A DNA stretch of 62,763 bases from Clostridia bacterium (GCA_017516315.1 JAFXDE010000050.1:1-62763), one strand, 5' to 3'. Numbered from the stretch's first letter, positions 42,099 to 51,253 are shown. Numbers and translations: made by a program. Notes: a model not told the origin generated them from the sequence alone.

Positions 42099-42655
42099 TT
42101 TTCTTCTCCTCCCTTCATTTTCTTCGCCTTAATCATATTTATTCCGAGAGAAATAAATGCCACAGCTATTATAAAAAGCACGGGAGAAATATCCGTAAAG
42201 AAGGAAAGAAGCGCTACGAGAACGAAAATGACAGCAGTTATTTTGTCCACTATGCTCTTTTTGGAAAGCTTGATTACGGAAGAGAGGATAAGCGCTACTA
42301 CCGCTGCCCTGATACCGTTAAAGGCATGAGTAACCGCTTCGATATCCTGAAAGCCGCTGACAAATGCAGCTATAATCATAATAATTATTATCGAAGGAGT
42401 GATTACGCCTAAGGTAGCAAAAAGCGCTCCCCAAAAGCCCTTAAGCTTCGTACCGATAAAGGTGGCCACATTGACGGCAATAATACCCGGGGTACACTGA
42501 CCGATGGCATAATAATCCATCAGCTCATCCTGAGTCGCCCATTTACGCTTATCCACTATTTCTTTCTGAAGCATCGGAAGCATAGCATAGCCGCCGCCGA
42601 AGGTAAAGCCGCCTATACGGGCGAAGATATAAAACAAATCCAAAAGAAGCTTCAT
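42095..42655 (-). CDS. Chromate transporter family protein, N-terminal half-type subunit
   Basis: A 186-residue CHR-domain membrane protein with the signature (FARIGGFTFGGGYAMLPMLQKEI ... GQCTPGIIAVNVATFIG). It is the first gene of the two-gene CHR unit and probably works as a heterodimer with the 41508-42098 product. AGGAGG precedes the ATG. A terminator hairpin lies only 21 bases upstream (42676-42697), so expression from the esterase promoter would need read-through. Confidence 0.9.
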   Translation of the reverse strand: MKLLLDLFYIFARIGGFTFGGGYAMLPMLQKEIVDKRKWATQDELMDYYAIGQCTPGIIAVNVATFIGTKLKGFWGALFATLGVITPSIIIIMIIAAFVSGFQDIEAVTHAFNGIRAAVVALILSSVIKLSKKSIVDKITAVIFVLVALLSFFTDISPVLFIIAVAFISLGINMIKAKKMKGGEEK

Positions 42656-42675
42656 TTTGTCCTCCTTTACTCGTC

Positions 42676-42697
42676 AAAAAAGGGCTGAAAACAGCCC
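42676..42697 (-). terminator. Terminator downstream of the esterase gene
   Basis: On the minus strand: GGGCTG-TTTT-CAGCCC followed by six Ts. It lies between the esterase stop (42705) and the CHR pair start (42655). Confidence 0.8.
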
Positions 42698-42704
42698 CTA
42701 ATAA

Positions 42705-43616
42705 TTATATATGAGTTTTGCTGTGCTTTTTAAAGAAAGCGAGCATAGCGTCGATGTTTTCCGCCGCCGGCTCAGATTCGGGATAAAGAATGGAGAAAAC
42801 GTGAGGAAGAGCCTTGCCCTGACGCTCACCGAAGTTCATCATTTCTACCTCTACTCCTTTTTTTCTGAAGTCCTCTGCAGCACGGATAACCTGCTTCATA
42901 GCGAGAGTGTCACCCGTAGAGGTAACCATAAATGTAGGTATCATTTCGCCGAGCTCAAGCACCTTGTCGATATTGACATAGGGGGCCCATTTTTCTTTTT
43001 TATATTTATTTCCGCCGAGCATAATTTTAGTGTAGAAGGAGATAGGTGTGCCGTCATCCATATATGCTACGGCTGAGGTAAGTCCTACTGCATCGAACTT
43101 AAGAGAAAAATCGGGAACAGAGAAAAGCTCCCTCATTTTTTCACTTTGGGAAAGCATGGCAGTAAAGGCAGCAAGCATACCGCCTGCCGAGTCGCCCGTA
43201 AGACAGATACTGCTTCTGTCGCAGGGGAAGGAGTCTAAATTATCATTTATCCATTTAAGTGCAGCCGCTACATCGCGAAGCTGCTCATCAGCAGTAACCT
43301 CCGGATAAAGACGGTAGCTCATATTAAAAACCACATTACCTCTTTTGGCAAGAGTAAGACAGTAGTTTTTGTTAAGCTCCTTATCACCGTACATCCAGCC
43401 TCCGCCGTGAACATCGATAATCACGGGAAGCTTTCCCTCGGTATTTTCGGGATAGTATACATCGATAAGGTGATGCTTGTGTCCGTCGGGGAGATAAGGG
43501 TGGTTATTGCTTTCATAAACACCCTCGGGGAAATGAAGAGTAGCTATTCTGTTATTATCCATTCTTTCGGTGTTTTTCCAGAAAAGCTTAAGGACAGGAT
43601 CCAAAAACATACTCAT
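42705..43616 (-). CDS. Alpha/beta-hydrolase, HSL-type esterase
   Basis: A 303-residue esterase or lipase of the hormone-sensitive-lipase type. The oxyanion-hole motif is HGGGWMYGDK, the nucleophile Ser lies in GDSAGGMLA near residue 140, and the catalytic Asp and His are likely in TSTGDTLA and LPHVFSILY. There is no signal peptide. AAGGAG precedes the ATG; a second ATG two codons in is also possible. It follows the 44540 gene by 33 bases and is probably co-transcribed with it. The ester substrate is unknown. Confidence 0.88.
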   Translation of the reverse strand: MSMFLDPVLKLFWKNTERMDNNRIATLHFPEGVYESNNHPYLPDGHKHHLIDVYYPENTEGKLPVIIDVHGGGWMYGDKELNKNYCLTLAKRGNVVFNMSYRLYPEVTADEQLRDVAAALKWINDNLDSFPCDRSSICLTGDSAGGMLAAFTAMLSQSEKMRELFSVPDFSLKFDAVGLTSAVAYMDDGTPISFYTKIMLGGNKYKKEKWAPYVNIDKVLELGEMIPTFMVTSTGDTLAMKQVIRAAEDFRKKGVEVEMMNFGERQGKALPHVFSILYPESEPAAENIDAMLAFFKKHSKTHI

Positions 43617-43649
43617 ACTCTCCTTTTACATAAAGTCGGAATCATTTAA

Positions 43650-44540
43650 TTACATAGCCGGAGGTGTCATACCGCCGCCACTCTGCGCCATAGCCTGAGC
43701 GAACATACCGGGCTTCTTTTCCTTTTTAGGCTTATATGCAGGAGGATTCTCGAGAAGCTTTCTTGCCTTCTTTGACTTGGCGAGAAGCTTATTGACCTCG
43801 ATTACGGGAGGAGCCATAGTTGTACTCATATAATCCACGCAGCGTGCGAGAAGAATCTGGTCATTATTAAGAGAACCGAGAATAGTTACGGCGATAACGT
43901 CCTGAACCTCGCTTGTGCCGTCCTCATAAATTTCGTTGAGAACCTGGAAAAGCTTTTTCATAGTCTGGGGATCGTTTGCCTTTATAGCATCGATAACCTT
44001 GGCTGTGCCGTAATCATCGAAGAACTTTTCAGCTAAAAACTCACCGTATACGGCAAGATTATCCTTATAGTAGGGACGAAGCTCGGGGAAAACGAGGCAA
44101 AGCTTGCTTGTGAGTGTGTTCGGGTCATAGAAAGAGCCGTGCTTTACCGCAGCCTTTGAAACAGTCTGAGTGGCCTTCTGCTGTACAGCCTTTTTGGGAG
44201 CAACGGTCTTCTTGGAATATTTGCTGTGAAGAGTGTCATTAAGCTCGTTTACCACATATTTTACATCTCTGCTGTCAGCCTCCTCGCCGAGAAGAGAGGC
44301 AGAAAGCTTTTTAGGTGTTTCTTCGGGTGCTTCGATATCCTCACCTGCATAAAGAATAACCTTTCCGTCCTCATAGCTTACTGCGATAACACCCTTTTCA
44401 CCGGTATATCTTGCAGTAATTTTTTCGTCAGCCTCGGTAATGAATTCACCGTTTTCGTTTTTGTAAGCACTGAAGCCGAGATTTGTAAGCTCCTGACCGA
44501 TTCCGTCAAGAATACTTCTGAAATTTTCATTGATAGCCAT
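43650..44540 (-). CDS. Uncharacterised protein with two conserved-looking domains and an Ala/Lys-rich linker
   Basis: A 296-residue cytoplasmic protein that I do not recognise. An N-terminal alpha/beta segment of about 75 residues (INENFRSILDGIGQELTNLGF...VISYEDGKVILYAG-like) is followed by an Ala/Lys/Thr-rich linker near residues 110-140, then a helical domain (DPNTLTSKLCLVFPELRPYYKDNLAVYGEFLAE), and a Lys/Pro-rich tail ending GGGMTPPAM. The tail resembles the flexible ends of RNA- or chaperone-associated proteins, but this is only a resemblance. ATG 44540 is chosen from AAGGAG 10 bases upstream. It has a strong promoter and leads into the esterase gene. Confidence 0.7.
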   Translation of the reverse strand: MAINENFRSILDGIGQELTNLGFSAYKNENGEFITEADEKITARYTGEKGVIAVSYEDGKVILYAGEDIEAPEETPKKLSASLLGEEADSRDVKYVVNELNDTLHSKYSKKTVAPKKAVQQKATQTVSKAAVKHGSFYDPNTLTSKLCLVFPELRPYYKDNLAVYGEFLAEKFFDDYGTAKVIDAIKANDPQTMKKLFQVLNEIYEDGTSEVQDVIAVTILGSLNNDQILLARCVDYMSTTMAPPVIEVNKLLAKSKKARKLLENPPAYKPKKEKKPGMFAQAMAQSGGGMTPPAM

Positions 44541-44600
44541 TTCAGGATAACTCCTTTTCATAAATCACAAAGTGAATTTTATATTTTTATACATTATGAA

Positions 44601-44629
44601 AGTATAACACAAAATAAAGAAAGTGTCAA
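44601..44629 (-). promoter_or_regulatory. Promoter of the 44540 gene
   Basis: On the minus strand: -35 TTGACA (44624-44629), 17-base spacer, -10 TATACT (44601-44606), about 60 bases before the start codon. Confidence 0.7.
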
Positions 44630-44709
44630 CTGCGCGACAGGCCTATAAGCATATTTTTCTTTTCTGCCCCTAAAGCTTTTTATTTGAAATAAGCATCCTA
44701 TATCAGCCT

Positions 44710-44760
44710 TTCCGAAAAACGAAATCCGTCATAAAGTCCACAGACCCTTACAACGGATTT
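44710..44760 (-). terminator. Terminator of the DUF5685/J-domain cassette
   Basis: On the minus strand: stem AAATCCGT/ACGGATTT (44753-44760 and 44722-44729) enclosing further pairing, followed by CGTTTTTCGG. It follows the last gene of the cassette. Confidence 0.65.
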
Positions 44761-44770
44761 TATTACATTT

Positions 44771-45328
44771 TTATTTAAAAGGAAAAAGCTTTCTGAATTT
44801 CTTCTGCCATACACGGAGATAGACCGTAATTATTCTCGTAGTAGCTACATCGAAAAGAATGAATGCGATGTTTCCGAGACCGAGCATCAGAGGAAGCATA
44901 TACTTAGCCAAAAAGCCTGTCTCGCCCTCGATACCCATAAGCTCATCGAAGGGCATACCGAGTATTTTTACTAATATGGCATAAGAAGCTATAATTGCTG
45001 CATTGAAAACAGCGAACTTGATAATATATTCGGGTATTTTCGGAAGCCTGCTTTCGAGAATAGCTTTAAGTATGGGATAATAGCCGAAAAATGCCGCATA
45101 TAATATAGCCGCTTCCTTATTCGGTACAAGCATAAGCGAAAGCACACTTACCGCCGCATAAATACCGAATGCCCACTTTTTACCAAGCTCTACCACACTG
45201 AACATAATCAGCATACCCGCAAAGGCAGGAAGAGCATAAACGAACAGTTCAAGTGCAGTAGGCATAAGAATCACCACAGACAATGCCGTTATCATTCCGC
45301 CTATGGCGGTTTTTCCACTCTGACTCAT
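44771..45328 (-). CDS. Integral membrane protein of the DUF5685/J-domain cassette
   Basis: A 185-residue protein with five or six hydrophobic segments (for example ITALSVVILMPTALELFVYALPAF and YMLPLMLGLGNIAFILFDVATT) and a basic C-terminus. I do not recognise a family with certainty; its layout resembles small transporter subunits such as ECF S-components, but no ligand motif is visible. It follows the J-domain gene by 9 bases and is the last gene of a three-gene operon. Confidence 0.75.
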   Translation of the reverse strand: MSQSGKTAIGGMITALSVVILMPTALELFVYALPAFAGMLIMFSVVELGKKWAFGIYAAVSVLSLMLVPNKEAAILYAAFFGYYPILKAILESRLPKIPEYIIKFAVFNAAIIASYAILVKILGMPFDELMGIEGETGFLAKYMLPLMLGLGNIAFILFDVATTRIITVYLRVWQKKFRKLFPFK

Positions 45329-45337
45329 CCTATCACC

Positions 45338-45952
45338 TCAGCAGCAGGGAATAAGGTCTCCGCCCATACACTCACAGCAGCAATCGGCACATATAAGGCC
45401 CTGACAGATATCACAGCCGTCACAGTTATCGCCTGAACGGTGGCCGCCTCTTCCCTGAGCAGTACGGAAGCCGCCGCTTCTCTGCTGATTCATATTTTCA
45501 TAGGCGTGACGGTATTCGGCATTTGAGGGGTCCATTTTATAGGCCATAGAAAAATAGGTGTATGCCTGGTCAGTCCAGCCGCGCTTATAATTAATCTGCC
45601 CCTTAAGGTAATACCACTGTGCATCACGGAAGCTTCTGTCCATTCTTTCGAGAGCCTCCTCGGCCTCCTGAAGCTTATTCCTTTGCATCAGATCTCTTAC
45701 CTGCTGATAGGTGCTATAGCTGTACTGACTGCTGTAGCCGGGTCCGGAATAGGATGAATCGCTTCTGTTACCCGAGATAATAGCATCGTAAGCCTCATTG
45801 ATTTCCTGCATTTTCTTATTGGCATTTTCAGCTAAAGGACTGTCGATAAAGCGGTCGGGATGGTATTTTTTCGCAAGCTCTCTGTAGGCTGCCTTTACCT
45901 GCTCCTGAGTAGCGCTTCTGGGTACTCCCAGCACTTCGTAAGGATCTCTCAT
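45338..45952 (-). CDS. J-domain protein with TPR-like region and cysteine-rich tail
   Basis: A 204-residue protein. Residues 1-70 are a DnaJ domain (DPYEVLGVPRSATQEQVKAAY...KKYHPDRF, with the HPD tripeptide that stimulates Hsp70). Residues about 90-155 look like two TPR-type helical pairs (WYYLKGQINYKRGWTDQAYTYF). The last 30 residues hold about ten cysteines (CDGCDICQG...CADCCCEC...CC), suggesting zinc or Fe-S binding. It is not a canonical DnaJ; it is probably a specialised Hsp70 partner for its two neighbours. It overlaps the DUF5685 gene by 4 bases. Confidence 0.88.
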   Translation of the reverse strand: MRDPYEVLGVPRSATQEQVKAAYRELAKKYHPDRFIDSPLAENANKKMQEINEAYDAIISGNRSDSSYSGPGYSSQYSYSTYQQVRDLMQRNKLQEAEEALERMDRSFRDAQWYYLKGQINYKRGWTDQAYTYFSMAYKMDPSNAEYRHAYENMNQQRSGGFRTAQGRGGHRSGDNCDGCDICQGLICADCCCECMGGDLIPCC

Positions 45953-46800
45953 TTTTTCACTTTTCCTTTCAGTATTTCATTCATAGTGTTTTCAGTTCCC
46001 TCATAGATTATGTTTTCCATAACGGGAGAAAGACTTTTATTTTCAGCTTTTCCGTAAGCCTCACCTACCATGGCAAGACACATATTAAGACTCATTTTTA
46101 TTTCTTCTCTTACCTGCCCGTCAGGTGTCGAGTCAAGATTATATTTTTTTACAAATACATTATAATTTTTCTTTTTTATATCCTTTTCGATGTCATCGAG
46201 AGCATCACAAAGGTAAACGAATTTACCTGTTCCGTAACCGAAGCGGTAAATGTTTTCATTACCGAAGCCTAAATCGAGAAGCCTTCCCAGAGCATCGGCC
46301 GAGCAGTGAGCCGCCCTGTCCGGAGAGTCCGTACCGCTTTTTTCCGTAGCAGACTGCTCCTCCATCGCTTTTTCTATTATCAGCGCCGCCTCTTTGTAAA
46401 GCTTTTTCGCTTTTTTGTACTTAATCAGAGCATAGGGTAGCACAAGGTACATAATCAGTTTTCTGAGTAAAGAGCCGTCTGATATATTATCCCTTACCTT
46501 GAAGTAAAACATCATCATCGAAACAGCGGCAGAATACCTGAGTTCCTCCTCACCGTTCTGACAGTAATTACATTTTTTAGAGGGATTGTAGGGACATCTT
46601 CCACTCCTGAAGGATGGAATTTTTCCGCCGAAGGATAATCTTGCCAAAGCGAAAAAGGTAAGGTCGTAGCTCAGAGTAAGCGCAGACAGCATACCGAAGC
46701 TTTTACGCATACTCCTGCAAAGAGAGCAGTAAATACCGCGGTAGGCCTCATATTCCTTTACCTTCATTTCGGGCTTGTTCACCCTTACATAACCGAACAT
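45949..46800 (-). CDS. DUF5685 family protein
   Basis: A 283-residue protein of the DUF5685 family, common in Clostridia and without known function. The N-terminus carries the family's cysteine motif YRGIYCSLCRSMRKSFG, and a second set appears as CPYNPSKKCNYCQN, so metal binding is likely. Mostly helical, no signal peptide. The gene heads an operon with the J-domain protein and a membrane protein; the order suggests the three work together, perhaps in protein assembly at the membrane, which is inference. Confidence 0.85.
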   Translation of the reverse strand: MFGYVRVNKPEMKVKEYEAYRGIYCSLCRSMRKSFGMLSALTLSYDLTFFALARLSFGGKIPSFRSGRCPYNPSKKCNYCQNGEEELRYSAAVSMMMFYFKVRDNISDGSLLRKLIMYLVLPYALIKYKKAKKLYKEAALIIEKAMEEQSATEKSGTDSPDRAAHCSADALGRLLDLGFGNENIYRFGYGTGKFVYLCDALDDIEKDIKKKNYNVFVKKYNLDSTPDGQVREEIKMSLNMCLAMVGEAYGKAENKSLSPVMENIIYEGTENTMNEILKGKVKK

Positions 46801-46832
46801 CTTTTTCCCTCTCGAATTAACCTTTAAAGATT

Positions 46833-46861
46833 ATTATACACTAAAATTAAAATATTGTAAA
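46833..46861 (-). promoter_or_regulatory. Promoter of the DUF5685/J-domain operon
   Basis: On the minus strand: -35 TTTACA (46856-46861), 17-base spacer, -10 TATAAT (46833-46838). Confidence 0.7.
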
Positions 46862-46896
46862 CCATATTATGCGCTTAACTTTAAAATTAAATAAGG

Positions 46897-46925
46897 TTGA
46901 TTATTTTTATTTTATATATTATAAT
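46897..46925 (+). promoter_or_regulatory. Promoter of the monoacylglycerol-lipase-like gene
   Basis: -35 TTGATT (46897-46902), 17-base spacer, -10 TATAAT (46920-46925); divergent from the promoter at 46833-46861. Confidence 0.7.
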
Positions 46926-46958
46926 GATATCAAAGAAAATTAAAGTGAGGTTAACATT

Positions 46959-47879
46959 ATGTCAATTACAAAAAAAGAAGCCTACTTCCTTTCCTCTACG
47001 GGAATAAATAAAATCCGCACCTGTATCTGGCAGAAGGATGATACAGAATATAAGGGCGTTTTCCAGATCGCTCACGGCGTCAGCGAGCATATCGACCGCT
47101 ATGACGGATTTGCACGCTTTTTGGCAGAGGAAGGCTATGTGGTATGCGGTAACGACCATCTCGGCCACGGCAAAAGCGTAGATTCCTCCGATGATTTCGG
47201 CTTCTTCGCAGAGGAAGACGGCGACAACCGTATGATCGATGATATGCATATTCTTTACTCTATTATGCACAAAAGATATCCTAAGCTTCCCTACTATCTT
47301 TTCGGCCACAGCATGGGCTCCTTCTGTGCGAGAGTTTACGCTTCTGCCTTCGGAAACGAGCTTTCAGGTCTCGTCATCTGCGGTACGGGTGATATGCCTC
47401 AGGCTATGGCTGTGCTTGAAGAGCCCGTTAAGCTTCTTTGTAAAAAGCTCGGCGCAAGAGCTACCATCCCCGCTTCTCTTCTCGATAAGGTAAGCACCAT
47501 CGGTATCAGCGGTGCCGAAACTCCAAAGGACTGGCTCAGCTGTAATAAGGAAAATGTTATGGCTTATATAAACGATCCTCTCTGCGGAAACGATATGAAG
47601 CTCGGCGGTGTCAGAGATATTCTCTCCCTTGCTAACACCTGCAGCAGTGCTGACTGGGCCTCCTGTCTTCCCACAGAGCTTCCCGTTCTCGTTATTTCCG
47701 GAGCAAAGGACCCCATCGGACTTAACGGCAAGGGCGTAATCGCTGTCTGCGATAAGCTCGAAGAAGCAGGAATAGAGCCGAAGGTTATCCTCTATCCCGG
47801 TATGAGACACGAAATCCTCAACGAGGATGAAAAAGAAAAGGTTTATGCCGATATCCTCGACTGGCTTAATGCTATCTGA
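46959..47879 (+). CDS. Alpha/beta-hydrolase, monoacylglycerol lipase-like
   Basis: A 306-residue hydrolase of the Hydrolase_4/lysophospholipase group. HGVSEHIDRY forms the oxyanion region, GNDHLGHGKS is family-typical, the nucleophile Ser is in GHSMGSF, and Asp and His are in SGAKDPIG and PGMRHEIL. Likely substrates are monoacylglycerols or lysophospholipids. No signal peptide. The gene is followed after 23 bases by a secreted esterase gene, so they may form an operon. Confidence 0.9.
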   Translation: MSITKKEAYFLSSTGINKIRTCIWQKDDTEYKGVFQIAHGVSEHIDRYDGFARFLAEEGYVVCGNDHLGHGKSVDSSDDFGFFAEEDGDNRMIDDMHILYSIMHKRYPKLPYYLFGHSMGSFCARVYASAFGNELSGLVICGTGDMPQAMAVLEEPVKLLCKKLGARATIPASLLDKVSTIGISGAETPKDWLSCNKENVMAYINDPLCGNDMKLGGVRDILSLANTCSSADWASCLPTELPVLVISGAKDPIGLNGKGVIAVCDKLEEAGIEPKVILYPGMRHEILNEDEKEKVYADILDWLNAI

Positions 47880-47902
47880 TTACATCTACGGAGGAAATAT
47901 TT

Positions 47903-48958
47903 ATGAAAGCAAAGAAATTTTTATCCCTTGCTATGACTGTTCTGATGCTTACGGGAATTTTATCTGCCGTATCCTTCGCCAAAGAGCCTCTTGCTCTCGA
48001 GGCAGGTCTTGACGAGCTCTGCGAACAGTTCGAAAAGGGTAAAGGCCCCGAAGCTGACGGCTACTCTATCGACTACCGCTACTTTTCACCCGTAAAGGAA
48101 GACGATACCACGAAATATCCTCTCGTTGTCTGGCTTCACGGTATGGGTGACGGCGAATACGAGGGCAAGCAGTTAACCGAACAGGAAATCGCTCTCTGGT
48201 CAAGCGCCGAATATCAGAGCCGTTTTAAAAATTCGGGCGGTGCCTTTATCATCGCTCCCCGTTCCGTCGAGGAGGAGGAGCTTTACTGGGACGACTGCCT
48301 TATTTATCCTCTCCGTGCCGCCCTCGACGATTTCATCGAACAGCACAGAGAAAATATCGATGTAAGCCGAATTTATGTAGGCGGTTATTCCATGGGCGGT
48401 AAGATGACTCTTAAAATGGCTGTAGCTTATCCTGAATTTTTCGCAGCCGCCTTCCCTATCTGTCCTGCCTGGGCTCCCGACAAAGAGGCTGCCGCCAGAC
48501 TTAAGGATATGCCCCTGTGGCTTACCTCGGGAAAAACAGACCCACTCGTAAGCTATTCCTGTCTGGTTATGCCTACCTGGAGAAACATCCTTTCACAAAG
48601 TAACGTACCCGACCTTTGCCGTTTATCCTCTCTTTCAGTCACCGCAGATGAAAAGGGTATCCCCTTTTTAAGCGCACATTTCTCCTGGATAGCCGTAAAC
48701 CACGATATGTTCTCTCATAAAAACGGAGATTATCCCTTTATGACTACCGTAAACGGTAACGGCGAGGAGCTTACACTCACCTACCCCGACGGTATGATAA
48801 GCTGGCTTTCATCCTTCAGCGGAAGCTATGACGGTACTCCTGCCGATGACAGCGGAAACCCCGAAGCTACTAACCCGAGCGCTCATATTTCCTTCTTCGA
48901 GGCAATTAAGCTATGGTTATGTGAGCTTTTAGAAATGATAAAAGGAATGTTTAAATAA
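47903..48958 (+). CDS. Secreted esterase (phospholipase/carboxylesterase or Esterase_PHB type)
   Basis: A 351-residue secreted alpha/beta-hydrolase. A signal peptide (LSLAMTVLMLTGILSAVSFA) is followed by WLHGMGDGEYEG, the nucleophile motif GGYSMGGKMT, PLWLTSGKTDP and AVNHDMFSHK with the likely catalytic His. Family members include feruloyl/acetyl esterases and depolymerase-like enzymes. After the catalytic domain comes a short Pro/Asn/Ser linker and an amphipathic Trp/Leu-rich C-terminal helix (ISFFEAIKLWLCELLEMI), a tail type I associate with secreted proteins of Ruminococcaceae; its role is not known. GGAGG precedes the ATG. Confidence 0.88.
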   Translation: MKAKKFLSLAMTVLMLTGILSAVSFAKEPLALEAGLDELCEQFEKGKGPEADGYSIDYRYFSPVKEDDTTKYPLVVWLHGMGDGEYEGKQLTEQEIALWSSAEYQSRFKNSGGAFIIAPRSVEEEELYWDDCLIYPLRAALDDFIEQHRENIDVSRIYVGGYSMGGKMTLKMAVAYPEFFAAAFPICPAWAPDKEAAARLKDMPLWLTSGKTDPLVSYSCLVMPTWRNILSQSNVPDLCRLSSLSVTADEKGIPFLSAHFSWIAVNHDMFSHKNGDYPFMTTVNGNGEELTLTYPDGMISWLSSFSGSYDGTPADDSGNPEATNPSAHISFFEAIKLWLCELLEMIKGMFK

Positions 48959-49092
48959 TTTTTTCTGCATAAAATGAGAAGCTGTTGCAGTAAGATGCAG
49001 AAGGCCTATGATTATACTCCGAGAGGGCGAAAAAACGTCTAAAAAAGCAAAAATTTATTATATGCAACACCATATTATTCTATATAACAATT

Positions 49093-49140
49093 AAAACAGG
49101 TGTGTTTCAGAAGTAACTTAAACACACCTGTTTTTTGTTT
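49093..49140 (+). terminator. Terminator after the secreted esterase gene
   Basis: 14-base-pair perfect stem AAAACAGGTGTGTT/AACACACCTGTTTT (49093-49106 and 49121-49134) followed by TTTTGTTTT. Confidence 0.88.
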
Positions 49141-49148
49141 TGATTTTT

Positions 49149-49179
49149 GGGTCTGCGCTTAGTGCAACAGACCCTTTTT
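49149..49179. terminator. Second terminator, between esterase and galE
   Basis: Stem GGGTCTG/CAGACCC (49149-49155 and 49168-49174) followed by five Ts on the plus strand and CAAAAATC on the other. With the previous hairpin it forms a tandem stop in front of convergent galE. Confidence 0.75.
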
Positions 49180-49205
49180 CACATATTCAGATTATATTTC
49201 CCTAA

Positions 49206-50222
49206 TCAGTCCGGATAGCCGTTAGGATTCTGACTCTGCCATCTCCAGGAGTCGGCACACATTTCGTCGATGCCTCTTTCAGCCTTCCAGCCGAGCTCCT
49301 CATAGGCCTTGGTGGGATCGGAGTAGCATACAGCTACATCACCGGGACGGCGGTCTACGATTTTATAATTAATCTTTACACCGCTTGCCTTTTCGAAAGC
49401 CTTGACTACATCGAGAACGCTGTAGCCTGTACCTGTACCAAGGTTGTAAACATCGAGGCCGCTTTTACCGAGAACTCTCTGAAGAGCCTTTACATGGCCT
49501 GCAGCAAGGTCAACTACATGGATATAGTCTCTTACGCCTGTACCGTCATGGGTATCGTAGTCAGAGCCGAAAACACTGAGACACTCTCTTTTTCCGATAG
49601 CAACCTGAGTGATGAAGGGCATAAGATTATTGGGAATACCGTTGGGATCTTCACCGATTCTTCCGCTTTCGTGAGCACCGATAGGATTGAAATAACGGAG
49701 AAGACAGATAGACCATTCCTTATCAGATTTGAAGAGGTCGGAAAGGATAATTTCTATCATAAACTTTGTAGTGCCGTAGGGGTTGGTGGTGCCGCCCGTA
49801 GGCATAGACTCCTTAAGAGGAGAAACATTATTACTGCCGTAAACTGTAGCAGAAGAGCTGAAAACGATTTTCTTACAGCCGTTCTTTCTCATAACATCAC
49901 AGAGAACAAGAGTACCTGCAATATTGTTATCATAATATTCGAGGGGCTTCTGACAGCTTTCGCCTACAGCCTTAAGACCTGCAAAATGGATAACTGCGTC
50001 GATTTTTTCTTCCTTGAAGATTTTATCAAGACCCTTTTCATCTCTGATGTCGCACTCATAGAATGTGACAGGCTTACCGCTGAGATCAGCAGTTCTTTTA
50101 AGAGCTTCTCTCTTGCTGTTGTAGAAATTGTCCACTACGACTACATCATAGCCTGCCTTGATGAGTTCGATACATGTGTGTGAGCCGATATATCCGGCGC
50201 CGCCTGTAACAAGAATTGACAT
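49206..50222 (-). CDS. galE: UDP-glucose 4-epimerase GalE
   Basis: A 338-residue extended short-chain dehydrogenase: NAD-binding [13 protein letters not shown] at the N-terminus, catalytic Ser in FSSSATVYG, and the Tyr/Lys pair in NPYGTTKFM. It interconverts UDP-glucose and UDP-galactose for galactose use and surface-glycan synthesis. AGGTGAAGG precedes the ATG. It is a single-gene unit with its own promoter. Confidence 0.96.
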   Translation of the reverse strand: MSILVTGGAGYIGSHTCIELIKAGYDVVVVDNFYNSKREALKRTADLSGKPVTFYECDIRDEKGLDKIFKEEKIDAVIHFAGLKAVGESCQKPLEYYDNNIAGTLVLCDVMRKNGCKKIVFSSSATVYGSNNVSPLKESMPTGGTTNPYGTTKFMIEIILSDLFKSDKEWSICLLRYFNPIGAHESGRIGEDPNGIPNNLMPFITQVAIGKRECLSVFGSDYDTHDGTGVRDYIHVVDLAAGHVKALQRVLGKSGLDVYNLGTGTGYSVLDVVKAFEKASGVKINYKIVDRRPGDVAVCYSDPTKAYEELGWKAERGIDEMCADSWRWQSQNPNGYPD

Positions 50223-50264
50223 ATTCCTTCACCTCGTTTATAATATAAAAAGATTTACCCTATA

Positions 50265-50293
50265 AGTATACAACAAAAAAATTCAACTTTCAA
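50265..50293 (-). promoter_or_regulatory. Promoter of galE
   Basis: On the minus strand: -35 TTGAAA (50288-50293), 17-base spacer, -10 TATACT (50265-50270). Confidence 0.6.
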
Positions 50294-50320
50294 TAGTTTT
50301 AAGATAAGGAGAATGATTTT

Positions 50321-51169
50321 ATGGAAAATTTATCAGATATTTCCGTTATCAGAGGAGTAATGGAAAGACACGGCTTTAATTTCTCCAAGGCTCTCGGACA
50401 AAACTTTCTCATCAATCCTACCGTGTGTCCCCGAATGGCTGAAATGTGCGGTGCCGACGAAAACACAGGTGTTATCGAGGTAGGTGCAGGTGTAGGTGTT
50501 CTCACCGCAGAATTAGCCAAAAGAGCAAAAAAGGTAGTTTGTATCGAGCTGGATACGAGGCTTCTCCCCGTCCTCGACGAAACCCTCGCAGAATTTGATA
50601 ATATCGAGATTATAAATGCCGATGTTATGAAAACTGATCTCCGTGCGCTCATCGAAGAAAAATTCAGTGGTATGAAGGTAGTAGTCTGCGCCAACCTCCC
50701 CTACTACATCACCTCTCCCGTTATCACTCTGCTCCTCGAAAGCAATCTGCCGATAAAAGCGGTTACGGTTATGATTCAGAAAGAGGCAGCCGACAGACTC
50801 TGTACACCCGTAGGCTCGAGAGATTCGGGTGCCATCACTGTATGCACGAACTATTATGCAGTACCCGAAACCCTCTTTCATGTGTCAAGAGGCTCCTTTA
50901 TGCCCGCACCGAATGTAGACAGCACCGTTATCAGACTTAATATAAGAAAAGAGCCTGCCGTTTCCGTCAGCGATGAAAAGAAATTTTTCAAAATGGTAAA
51001 GGCCGCCTTTGCGCAGAGAAGAAAGACAGCCGTAAACTCCATAGCAAGCGGGATGTCACTTCCTAAGGATAAGGTAGCCGAGGCTATCACAGCCGCAGGT
51101 CTCGATGTAAATGTAAGAGCAGAAAAGCTCTCTATGGAAGAGCTGGCCGATATTTGCGAAAAGCTCTGA
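50321..51169 (+). CDS. rsmA: 16S rRNA dimethyladenosine transferase RsmA/KsgA
   Basis: A 282-residue methyltransferase that dimethylates two adjacent adenosines near the 3' end of 16S rRNA. SAM-binding motif VIEVGAGVGVLTAEL, catalytic NLPYYIT, and the C-terminal domain with FAQRRKT. KALGQNFLIN at the N-terminus is a family hallmark. AAGGAG precedes the ATG. Loss of this gene gives kasugamycin resistance in other bacteria. It is a single-gene unit followed by two terminators. Confidence 0.96.
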   Translation: MENLSDISVIRGVMERHGFNFSKALGQNFLINPTVCPRMAEMCGADENTGVIEVGAGVGVLTAELAKRAKKVVCIELDTRLLPVLDETLAEFDNIEIINADVMKTDLRALIEEKFSGMKVVVCANLPYYITSPVITLLLESNLPIKAVTVMIQKEAADRLCTPVGSRDSGAITVCTNYYAVPETLFHVSRGSFMPAPNVDSTVIRLNIRKEPAVSVSDEKKFFKMVKAAFAQRRKTAVNSIASGMSLPKDKVAEAITAAGLDVNVRAEKLSMEELADICEKL

Positions 51170-51253
51170 AATCCGTAATATAAAAGTCAAAACAGCAGAT
51201 TCCTTTCGTAAATAAAGAATAGCATCCCGTCAGATAAAACGGATATACCACGG

